From Thermococcales archaeon 44_46 (GTDB lineage: Archaea > Methanobacteriota_B > Thermococci > Thermococcales > Thermococcaceae), in NCBI GenBank assembly GCA_001507935.1, contig LGET01000023.1, forward strand, positions 1 through 13,712: a stretch of 13,712 nucleotides of DNA, given 5' to 3'. The notes beneath the pieces are model-generated. The model had not been told where the DNA came from and did not search any database. It saw nothing but the letters and a program-made list of their open reading frames with translations. The first letter of the stretch is position 1; each line of letters opens with the position of its first letter. This document shows, piece after piece, positions 7,804-13,712 of the stretch. Position numbers and translations under genes: made by a program.

Positions 7804-8897
7804 GAAGTATTGGAGTTGTATACGGGTTGCCCGAGAAGTATGCAACTTCTATCCGACTAAAGAAATTACTGGGCGATATAAAAGACAAAAATATCAGAAC
7901 ACGTCAAATTATTCCAATTGAATGGGAAGGCTCAATTGTTAAGAAAATCTCTATAATCCTCAGGAACATAATGACTGTATTAGATCCAAGATTTGAGGTT
8001 GATATTCTTTATGTCTCTGCTCCCTTAATAGCAAGTTCAATCCCAGGGATTATTGCAAAATTATTAAAGAAAACCCCATTAGTAGTGGACTGGGATGATG
8101 CATTTGTGGATTTTAGAAAGAATAAACCCAGATCCTGGGAAATTTCATTCTGGGAATATTTAGCCATAAAACTTGCAGATAAAGTCGTCGTTGTAAGCCC
8201 AGAGCTCAAGAAGATAGCTCTTCATCTAGGGAAAAATAGGGGTAATGTGATCTATGTTCCAAACGGTGTAGATATGCAAATTTCTGAGCAAAAGTATGAC
8301 GAAGAAAGAGAAAAGATGAGAAAAAAGTTAGGAATTCGGGATGATGAAATAGTCGTTGGATTTGTTGGTAGAATAAGCAGGAGAAAAAACACCTTTGTTG
8401 GAAAAGAGTTAGTTGACTGTGCTGAACAGTTAAAAACATCGAACATGCTTGAATACTTCAGATTTCTAATTATTGGGTTTGGAGAGGGCTTTGAAACATT
8501 AAAGAGATATGCAGAAGAAAAAGGGGTATCTAATAAGTTCATATTTACTGGGTATGTTGAGCACTCAGAGATTCCTTTTTATATTAGTGCTATGGATATC
8601 TGCGTAGTTCCAGTAGGTAAAAAATTTACAGATACTGTTAGGAGCTCGTTCAAATTGAAAGAATTCATTGCAATGGGCAAACCTGTAATTACCGTAAACT
8701 ATGGGTCATTCAGCTATGAGACGAGAAATGGGAAATTTGCTGTTCTCATTGATGATAATTCAGAGCTTCCAAACGCGCTCCTAACTCTCGATGCAAAAAC
8801 TCTACGAAAGAAAGCCGTTTCTGGAAGAAAATTTGTTAGGACTTATTATAGTTGGGAATATTTGAAAGATAAGCTAGTAGAGTTCCTCAATACTTAG
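7800..8897 (+). CDS. Glycosyltransferase family 4-like protein, last gene of the plus-strand unit
   Basis: This is a 365-residue GT-B-fold protein. The N-terminal domain has LVVDWDDAF (94-102), common in this GT4 subgroup, and VYVPNGVD follows as IYVPNGVD (151-158). The C-terminal domain has VGFVGRISRRKNT (186-198) and ends in the donor-site segment FKLKEFIAMGKPVI (284-297). Glu288 fits the second glutamate of the EX7E motif, but the position of the first glutamate is Val280. Relatives with an SSPLKLFEYMA-type motif also lack the first Glu, so this is probably a subgroup trait rather than inactivation. ATG at 7800 overlaps the GT2 stop and follows GGAGG at 7788-7792. The 3' end overlaps the convergent gene by 11 nt. 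The G+C of a sampled line is about 35%. Confidence 0.84.
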   Translation: MRSIGVVYGLPEKYATSIRLKKLLGDIKDKNIRTRQIIPIEWEGSIVKKISIILRNIMTVLDPRFEVDILYVSAPLIASSIPGIIAKLLKKTPLVVDWDDAFVDFRKNKPRSWEISFWEYLAIKLADKVVVVSPELKKIALHLGKNRGNVIYVPNGVDMQISEQKYDEEREKMRKKLGIRDDEIVVGFVGRISRRKNTFVGKELVDCAEQLKTSNMLEYFRFLIIGFGEGFETLKRYAEEKGVSNKFIFTGYVEHSEIPFYISAMDICVVPVGKKFTDTVRSSFKLKEFIAMGKPVITVNYGSFSYETRNGKFAVLIDDNSELPNALLTLDAKTLRKKAVSGRKFVRTYYSWEYLKDKLVEFLNT

Positions 8898-10035
8898 ATA
8901 AAATATCCTCATACACTTTAAAAATTTGCTTTGCTATGTTCTTCCAATCAAACTGCTCAGCATATTTTCTTATTTTTTCTCTATTCCATTCTTTGTTTCG
9001 GGCTGTTAAAATTTTTTCTGCTAAATCTTGTGGATTTGCTGGCTCACATAGTAATCCGTAATCTTCGGAAGTTATTATCTCTGGGACTCCACCGACCTTG
9101 GTACCAACAAAAGGTAATCCAACACCCAAGGCCTCAAACATAACAGTGGGATTGCCCTCACTTAAGCTTGGTAGAACAAACAGATCAGCCGCATTCATCC
9201 ATAATGCTAATTTATCATCTGGAATTGGTCCAAGAAGTTTTACATGTTCTTGTAAATTAAGTTTTCGTATTTGTTTTTGAAGTTTTTTCTTTAATGGACC
9301 ATCACCACCTATAAAACATAGAATGTCATTTCTTTGTTTAATTATGATCTTCATTGCTTCAATTAAATATTGAAATCCTTTTCGTTCGATAAGGTTTCCC
9401 AGACTAAAAATAATTTTTAAATCTGTAGGAATTCCTAATTCTTTTCGAGCTTTTTCTTTCGGAAATGTAACAAGTCTATCAGAACTAAATCCATTAGGAA
9501 TTGAATAAACGTTTTGATTAAATTGTTTTAACAATATAGCATCCTTTTTGTTCACTCTAATCAAAGCATCTGCGTTTCTCCAACTCCAGTATATCTTTCT
9601 ATTATTAGACTTATACTCCCGTAGGAACCATTCTTGATTCTCATGAACTGTTATAATAATCGGTACTTTAAATTTTTTTGAAATCTTTACACTAGAATAT
9701 CCACTCGGCCATGTGAAATGAGCATGAACAATCTTAAATTTCAGATTCTCTCTTTTTATTACCTTTAGAATAGCCTTGTAATAATTCTCCCCAAGTCTTC
9801 TTCTAAAGTACCCTATGGGAAAGTGAATAAACCTAGGATAATATACGTAAACGTTCTCGTAGGAATAATTTTTAAGAAACATTTTACATCCATAGGGCCA
9901 GGGACTTATAACATACACATTATCAAAATAATCCTTCAGAAATTTTATCTGTTCTTTTACAAATACTCCTTGATAGTAGGAACCATCTTCATTTGGGAAT
10001 ATGTTTGTGATAACTAGGAGGTTGTTTTCGCCCAT
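8887..10035 (-). CDS. Glycosyltransferase family 4, last gene of the minus-strand operon
   Basis: This 382-residue GT-B transferase is a complete GT4. The N-terminus reads LLVITNIFPNEDGSYYQGVFVKEQ, with the last part matching the G-x-F-V-x-E-Q acceptor-domain segment seen in many GT4 proteins. VHAHFTWPSG (103-112) follows, then IPNGF (179-183), SLGNLIERKGFQYLIEA (211-227) and GGDGPLKKKL. The EX7E motif is intact: Glu293 and Glu301 in EGNPTVMFEALGVGLP, followed by GGVPEI. The start codon ATG lies 8 nt after the upstream gene stop with only a weak GGAA box, so it may depend on coupling. The gene is the most AT-rich in the window (sampled lines near 25% G+C). Its TGA lies inside the last codons of the convergent plus-strand transferase. 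Sugar specificity is unknown. Confidence 0.87.
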   Translation of the reverse strand: MGENNLLVITNIFPNEDGSYYQGVFVKEQIKFLKDYFDNVYVISPWPYGCKMFLKNYSYENVYVYYPRFIHFPIGYFRRRLGENYYKAILKVIKRENLKFKIVHAHFTWPSGYSSVKISKKFKVPIIITVHENQEWFLREYKSNNRKIYWSWRNADALIRVNKKDAILLKQFNQNVYSIPNGFSSDRLVTFPKEKARKELGIPTDLKIIFSLGNLIERKGFQYLIEAMKIIIKQRNDILCFIGGDGPLKKKLQKQIRKLNLQEHVKLLGPIPDDKLALWMNAADLFVLPSLSEGNPTVMFEALGVGLPFVGTKVGGVPEIITSEDYGLLCEPANPQDLAEKILTARNKEWNREKIRKYAEQFDWKNIAKQIFKVYEDILSKY

Positions 10036-10043
10036 ACAATTCT

Positions 10044-11285
10044 TTATTCCATGATTGCCTTTATAAACTTCTCTCCGTATTTGTTGGAATAATCAATTAT
10101 TTTTGTTTTTAATTTCTCATGCTTAGCGGTCTGGGGAGCATTCTTTATTGCTTCTGCGAAATACTTGCTTTGAGGGGGTACAGATGTTCCGTATCCTATC
10201 CAGTGAATAAGCTCAGGAATGGCACCTTTATCACTTCCAACAACGTAACAACCATTGACCGCTCCCTCTATGATAACCCTCCCAAAGGGCTCGTACCACA
10301 GAGAGGGCACGAGAAGAATGTCAGAGGCTTTGTAGTAGTGTCTTAGTATCTCCATTGGTTGGTACCCCACATAGAGGACGTTTTTTAAGGGAGATTTAGT
10401 AAACATCTTTCTTAGGGGTCCATCCCCTACAACAACAAACAAATGCCCAGGTACCTCTTTTGCTATCTTTGGTATTAAATGGGCTCCTTTGAGCTCTGTA
10501 AGGGTTCCAACGAATAAAACAATTGTCTTATCTTCTGGAAGGTTTAAATATTGTCGAGCCTCCTCTTTTGAAATATTGGGAACTATTTCTGGACTTATTG
10601 GATTGTAAAGCACAGAGATTTTTTTGGTAGGGACATTTAGCCTTTTCACGAACTCCATTTTTACAAAATTGCTAATTGCAAGCATCTTATCAAATTTCCC
10701 TAGCACGTTTTTTCTTTTGTTTATTTCGTGCACTAGAGTTGAACCAAGTATGTAGTTTGCTCCCATACACTGCTGTATGTTTGTTAAACTGCATCCTTCG
10801 CATAGTTTTCCGTTATTATCTAATCCTCGATTCCAACAGAGTAGTGCAAAATCCCTCAAATGTGCAACTTTTATGTCAGCATCTTGGATTTTTGAAAGGG
10901 CTAAAATTGATTCTAAGTTATTTGCATGGATAACGTCAAAGTCTTCCGTCTGGAGGAGTTCTTTTACGACCTTCATAATTTCAAAAGAGGAGAACTTGAT
11001 ATATCCGTTTAATTGGAAGTAGTATGAACTTTTTTTTCGCAGATAAATTTCAGAAGAGATCTTGCGCAACTGTTTCTTAAATAAAAAGTACCGCCAGGAT
11101 TTAAATCTTATTACTCTCAAATTTTTAGAAATCTCAGTTTCGGTTTTGTACTTAGTATAGTTGGGAGTAATAACAGTTACTTCGTGCCCTAACTGAGCTA
11201 GCTTGTTTACTAAAATTTTTAGGCTAATTTCGGCCCCACCCATATGTATTGGGGGGTAATACTCAGTGACAAATAGAATTTTCAT
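10044..11285 (-). CDS. Glycosyltransferase family 4 with a four-cysteine insertion
   Basis: This 413-residue GT-B transferase starts MKILFVTEYYPPIHMGGAEI, the classic GT4 opening with the PP...GGAE acceptor-side loop. The middle of the N-terminal domain, about 143-174, has HLRDFALLC, then LCEGC and QQC. Cys150, Cys162, Cys165 and Cys173 form a cluster known from a GT4 subgroup, where it may bind a metal or stabilise the loop. The donor domain has FVGTLTELKGAHLI (258-271), VVGDGPLRKMF and an intact EX7E (Glu332 and Glu340 in EPFGRVIIEGAVNG), followed by GAIPELI. The ATG at 11285 has GGGGG at 11293-11297 on the minus strand, seven bases away, and lies 23 nt inside the upstream gene. Donor and acceptor are unknown. 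Confidence 0.87.
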   Translation of the reverse strand: MKILFVTEYYPPIHMGGAEISLKILVNKLAQLGHEVTVITPNYTKYKTETEISKNLRVIRFKSWRYFLFKKQLRKISSEIYLRKKSSYYFQLNGYIKFSSFEIMKVVKELLQTEDFDVIHANNLESILALSKIQDADIKVAHLRDFALLCWNRGLDNNGKLCEGCSLTNIQQCMGANYILGSTLVHEINKRKNVLGKFDKMLAISNFVKMEFVKRLNVPTKKISVLYNPISPEIVPNISKEEARQYLNLPEDKTIVLFVGTLTELKGAHLIPKIAKEVPGHLFVVVGDGPLRKMFTKSPLKNVLYVGYQPMEILRHYYKASDILLVPSLWYEPFGRVIIEGAVNGCYVVGSDKGAIPELIHWIGYGTSVPPQSKYFAEAIKNAPQTAKHEKLKTKIIDYSNKYGEKFIKAIME

Positions 11286-12237
11286 ATATATGCCCCCAGG
11301 CCCTGTTCTTGATCACTCCTACCTTTTTTAGGTATTTTGGGTTGGCAATAAGTGGATCTATATTAAAATTTGGCTCATCAATACTTAGACATAAGTGCTT
11401 GATCTCTTTTGGTATTTCAGCATCTTCAAGAATTATTACAGGCTTTTTCCTAGCAATTGCTTCAACTATGGGCAAACCCCATCCTTCATACTTCGAGGGA
11501 TGGATATACACATCAAGCATGTCGTAAAACTCAACTATCTTATCGTCTGGCACGAATCCCAGGAGAACTATTCTCTTGTCTTTCTCTACTAATTTTTGTA
11601 TTTTTTTAAAGAGATGCCCAGTTCCAGCCAAGTAAAGTCGAGCATTTGGATTTTTGTACTCCATAAACAGCTTGATCAAAAGTTCATGCCTCTTGTATTC
11701 CTCCATTCTTGAAATGTATCCAATATTAAAAGTTTTGCATCTTTTCCCGCTAATGGGAGTTTTTAAGAATCTATCATCAATGGGCTGGTAGACTACCTTA
11801 ATCTTATTCTCATCAATGCCTCCAAATCTAATCATGTCGAGTTTTGTTAAATGAGAGACAGCAAAGATTTTGTCGTAGAACCTAGCTGAAAACAATCCTA
11901 ATCCAACTAAGAACCGCTCCAAAATTTTTCTGAATCCCCTCCCTCTGTATTTTAGGGGGATTAAATCGTGAACTGTAAGGTATTTTTTTGACCTTGGCTT
12001 TATGAACGGTAAAAGTATACCCTCTATAATTCCAATTGCGTGGTAGACGTCTGCATCTGTTTTTAATAGGAAGATTGGAACATCAAAAAGAAGCCATTTA
12101 AAGTATGATAACTTTTCCTTGGGAGATATTATAACATCTATTCCCTTGGCTTCCAACTTCTTGATTAAATTTCTTCCATAAACACCGATTCCTCCTGCCT
12201 TCGAGTCTAAATTCCTTGCCAGAATAACATACCTCAT
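11263..12237 (-). CDS. Glycosyltransferase family 4 (mannosyltransferase-like)
   Basis: This 324-residue GT-B transferase is called from the ATG at 12237. A GTG at 12246 is in frame and would add three residues, but the ATG gives an ATGA overlap with the upstream gene stop, and GGTGGG lies just before it. The N-terminus reads MRYVILARNLDSKAGGIGVY, with GGIGVY the acceptor-side loop, and VHDLIPLKY follows at about 89-97. AVSHLTKLDM and the linker segment VYQPID are the usual GT4 landmarks. The donor domain has NIGYISRMEEYKRHELLIKL and an intact EX7E motif, EGWGLPIVEA (Glu251 and Glu259). EGWGLPIVEA and HDLIP resemble GT4 mannosyltransferases, but the sugar is not certain. The 3' end overlaps the next gene by 23 nt. 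Confidence 0.86.
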   Translation of the reverse strand: MRYVILARNLDSKAGGIGVYGRNLIKKLEAKGIDVIISPKEKLSYFKWLLFDVPIFLLKTDADVYHAIGIIEGILLPFIKPRSKKYLTVHDLIPLKYRGRGFRKILERFLVGLGLFSARFYDKIFAVSHLTKLDMIRFGGIDENKIKVVYQPIDDRFLKTPISGKRCKTFNIGYISRMEEYKRHELLIKLFMEYKNPNARLYLAGTGHLFKKIQKLVEKDKRIVLLGFVPDDKIVEFYDMLDVYIHPSKYEGWGLPIVEAIARKKPVIILEDAEIPKEIKHLCLSIDEPNFNIDPLIANPKYLKKVGVIKNRAWGHIYENSICH

Positions 12238-13343
12238 CCTACCCACCTGTAATACCCTTCCAGCTTTTTTACAATTTCACTCCAGTCGTATTTGCTCGCC
12301 ATTGTCATGGCTGGTTTTTTCATTCTCTCTCTTTTTTCTAACGCAATTAAAATCTTTTCTGCAAAGTCCTTTTCATCAGCTCTTGCAATAAATCCGTTTT
12401 TCCCTTCTAGTATGAGCTCCTTAGAGGCGTTCATCTCGTAATCAACAGTAACTACGGGTAAGCCACTTGCATTGGCCTCAACAACAACAATCCCAAATCC
12501 TTCTCGAAGAGACGGAAACGCAAACACTTTGGATGCCTTTATCAATGCTATAACATCTTCATATCTGCTTAAAAACCCAAAGAATTTTACGTTATTCTGA
12601 AGATTAAGTTTAAAAGATAGTTTTTCTAGATATTCCCTTTCGGGGCCATCTCCCACTACAACAGCTTTAATATCCGGGATTTCCTGTTTTATTACGGTGA
12701 GGGCTTTTAGGAGTAAAGGAACATTTTTCTCCTTAACTAGCCTTCCAACGAAGATTATGTCTGAGGTATAGCTGGAAGGCTTTATCTCTTGAATCTTTTC
12801 AAAGTCTATCCCATTGGGAACCACGTAAATATTCTTTCTGAGACCTGCTTTGTGGAGATCTTTTTTTGTTTTTAGAGATACTGCTATGTGATTGTCAGTT
12901 AAAACAAATAATCCTCTTTCAATGATTTTTCCGAAAAAACCTGCCTTTCCAAGATATTTTAGCCAATAACTTCCCCAGAACTCGTGCCACGTGATTACTA
13001 AGTTTGAATTACTAACCCTAGAAGCATAGCAGGGGAAATACGGAGCCGCCTGGCAGTCAACAACATCAAAACGCTCTTTGCTTAAGAGGGGTAACAGCTT
13101 TACCGAGTGCAGGAGAGGAGGTATTATTGCCCGTCTTCCAGAAGAATAAACCTGTTTGGGTTTGATAGTTCCATGGTAAATTATGCCCTCCCCCTTAAGT
13201 ATATCCTCCCCATTCCAGTGTTTGTATCCATATACATGAACTTCATGCCTTTTAACCAAACGCTTAGCTATTTCGTAGATTCTCTTCTCGACTCCCCCTT
13301 TGACCCATGGATAGATTACATCGTAAACAAACGCGATTTTCAA
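12234..13343 (-). CDS. Glycosyltransferase family 4, first gene of the minus-strand operon, probable TTG start
   Basis: This 369-residue GT-B transferase reads MKIAFVYDVIYPWVKGGVEK from its start, with the PWVKGGVEKR acceptor loop. It continues with ITWHEFWGSYW (117-127), VVPNGID (174-180), FVGRLVKEKNVPLLLKA (198-214) and VVGDGPEREYL. The EX7E motif is intact: Glu281 and Glu289 in EGFGIVVVEANASGLP. The open frame extends back to 13652, but that part is antisense to the acetyltransferase gene and has no domain character. Two real starts are possible: ATG at 13355 with no well-placed SD, or TTG at 13343 with GGGAG at 13349-13353 five bases away. I favour the TTG; the ATG would add Met-Gly-Glu-Thr. 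Specificity is unknown. Confidence 0.87.
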   Translation of the reverse strand: MKIAFVYDVIYPWVKGGVEKRIYEIAKRLVKRHEVHVYGYKHWNGEDILKGEGIIYHGTIKPKQVYSSGRRAIIPPLLHSVKLLPLLSKERFDVVDCQAAPYFPCYASRVSNSNLVITWHEFWGSYWLKYLGKAGFFGKIIERGLFVLTDNHIAVSLKTKKDLHKAGLRKNIYVVPNGIDFEKIQEIKPSSYTSDIIFVGRLVKEKNVPLLLKALTVIKQEIPDIKAVVVGDGPEREYLEKLSFKLNLQNNVKFFGFLSRYEDVIALIKASKVFAFPSLREGFGIVVVEANASGLPVVTVDYEMNASKELILEGKNGFIARADEKDFAEKILIALEKRERMKKPAMTMASKYDWSEIVKKLEGYYRWVG

Positions 13344-13348
13344 TGTCT

Positions 13349-13353
13349 CTCCC
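13349..13353 (-). promoter_or_regulatory. Shine-Dalgarno box for the TTG start at 13343
   Basis: Minus-strand GGGAG lies five bases before the TTG. The competing ATG at 13355 has GGTAGGT directly against it with no spacer, which is a poor arrangement. Confidence 0.5.
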
Positions 13354-13360
13354 ATACCTA

Positions 13361-13376
13361 CCGAAAACTTATAATC
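13361..13376 (+). promoter_or_regulatory. Probable archaeal promoter (BRE and TATA box) of the acetyltransferase gene
   Basis: CCGAAAA (13361-13367) followed by CTTATAAT (13368-13375) is a good match to an archaeal BRE plus TATA box. The expected start site is about 26 nt downstream, near 13396-13398. That leaves a very short leader before the ATG at 13407, which begins at or just before the GGTG box (13397-13400). The site sits between the minus-strand promoter and the minus-strand start codon. Prediction from sequence pattern only. Confidence 0.5.
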
Positions 13377-13383
13377 CTTTGGC

Positions 13384-13399
13384 TTTATTAAAATTTGGT
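13384..13399 (-). promoter_or_regulatory. Probable archaeal promoter (BRE and TATA box) of the minus-strand glycosyltransferase operon
   Basis: On the minus strand the sequence is ACCAAAT followed by TTTAATAAA, an A-rich BRE-like stretch next to a TATA-like box (core 13385-13392). A start site about 26 nt downstream would fall near 13362. That gives a leader of roughly 19 nt which contains the GGGAG box and ends at the TTG start. Prediction from sequence pattern only. Confidence 0.45.
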
Positions 13400-13406
13400 G
13401 TCTCAA

Positions 13407-13712
13407 ATGGCTCAAAAGTATTTCGTTCATCCTACTGCTGTTGTTGAGGACGGAGCAGAAATCGGCGAAGGAACAAGGATATGGCACTTTGCCCATGTTA
13501 GAAAGGGGGCGAAAATAGGCAAAAACTGCAATATTGGGAAAGACGTCTACATCGACGTTGGCGTTGAGATCGGCAACAACGTGAAGATTCAGAATGGGGT
13601 AAGTGTTTATCACGGGGTTAAAGTTGAGGATGACGTTTTCCTCGGCCCACACATGACGTTTACGAACGACCTTTATCCGAGGGCTTTCAATGAGGACTGG
13701 GAACTTGTGCCA
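13407..13712 (+). CDS. UDP-amino-uronate N-acetyltransferase, WbpD/WlbB family (3' end outside window)
   Basis: The frame is open from ATG 13407 to the window end (102 residues) with no stop reached, so the gene is cut by the boundary. It reads [20 protein letters not shown], then [63 protein letters not shown]. These are hexapeptide repeats of a left-handed beta-helix acyltransferase, and the [19 protein letters not shown] and FTNDLYPRA blocks are typical of WbpD/WlbB. Those enzymes transfer acetyl from acetyl-CoA to the 3-amino group of UDP-2-acetamido-3-amino-2,3-dideoxyglucuronate, on the route to diacetamido-uronic acids in surface glycans. GGTG at 13397-13400 is the likely SD. Sampled G+C is about 45-48%, higher than in the adjacent glycosyltransferases. 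The rest of that pathway (aminotransferase, oxidoreductase) would be expected further right. Confidence 0.9.
   Translation, partial: MAQKYFVHPTAVVEDGAEIGEGTRIWHFAHVRKGAKIGKNCNIGKDVYIDVGVEIGNNVKIQNGVSVYHGVKVEDDVFLGPHMTFTNDLYPRAFNEDWELVP

Noticed and set aside
8252..8542. Minus-strand open frame of 96 codons inside the 7800-8897 glycosyltransferase
   Set aside because: It is a shadow of a gene with strong GT4 motifs on the other strand; it is rich in Ser, Phe and Pro and has no domain or upstream signals.
10676..11022. Two overlapping plus-strand open frames rich in Cys, Leu and Phe
   Set aside because: Both are complementary to the well-supported GT4 gene at 10044-11285 and have no SD or family features.
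13107..13391. Plus-strand open frame of 94 codons opposite the minus-strand glycosyltransferase
   Set aside because: Antisense to conserved GT4 sequence, with no recognisable domain; it also crosses the predicted promoters.
13356..13652. N-terminal extension of the first minus-strand glycosyltransferase back to 13652
   Set aside because: It lies antisense to the clear WbpD-like gene, is low in complexity (rich in Asn, Val and Asp, as expected from the complement of beta-helix repeats), and precedes the usual GT4 start MKIAFVYD. Promoter and SD signals lie within it.
1..13712. CRISPR array, insertion sequence, tRNA or rRNA gene
   Set aside because: No regular direct repeats, transposase motifs, terminal inverted repeats or tRNA/rRNA-like sequence were seen, and coding regions fill nearly the whole window.

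Overview
The window looks like part of a hyperthermophilic euryarchaeal chromosome, most likely Thermococcales (Pyrococcus/Thermococcus type). The evidence is the G-rich Shine-Dalgarno boxes matching an archaeal anti-SD, the BRE/TATA-like promoters rather than -35/-10 boxes, the dense gene packing with 4-nt stop/start overlaps, the Lys/Glu/Ile/Tyr-rich proteins, and the use of GTG and TTG starts. This assignment is inference from style, not from a marker gene. The locus is a surface-glycan (lipid-linked glycan or polysaccharide) biosynthesis cluster.

Plus strand, 1-8897: the 3' part of a small MNT-type nucleotidyltransferase runs into a sugar-1-phosphate nucleotidyltransferase with a C-terminal beta-helix, then a polytopic Wzx-type flippase. 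Next come three genes that together form a textbook route from glucose-1-phosphate to UDP-xylose: UDP-glucose dehydrogenase, GalU-type UTP-glucose-1-phosphate uridylyltransferase, and a UDP-glucuronate decarboxylase (UDP-xylose synthase). Three glycosyltransferases follow (GT4, GT2, GT4). The gaps are tiny or negative throughout, so this reads as one long transcription unit whose promoter lies upstream of the window.

Minus strand, 13343 down to 8887: four consecutive, mutually dissimilar GT4-type glycosyltransferases form a second operon. It converges on the first, and the two terminal genes overlap by 11 nt. Its probable promoter sits in a 63-nt spacer at 13344-13406. On the other side of that spacer, a plus-strand acetyltransferase gene of the WbpD/WlbB family (diacetamido-uronic acid synthesis) starts and runs off the end of the window.

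Together the genes would make activated sugars (UDP-Glc, UDP-GlcA, UDP-Xyl, another NDP-sugar, and probably an N-acetylated amino-uronate encoded further right). Seven glycosyltransferases would assemble them on a lipid carrier, and the flippase would export the product. No polymerase, ligase or oligosaccharyltransferase is visible. The sampled G+C is about 45-50% at both edges and falls to about 25-35% in the glycosyltransferase block, as expected for an exchangeable glycan island. I see no CRISPR array, RNA gene, insertion sequence or att site, and no gene-free stretch longer than 63 nt. I did not find a clear novel system. The most interesting points are the complete UDP-xylose module in an archaeal-type locus, the interleaved divergent promoters, and the convergent overlap.
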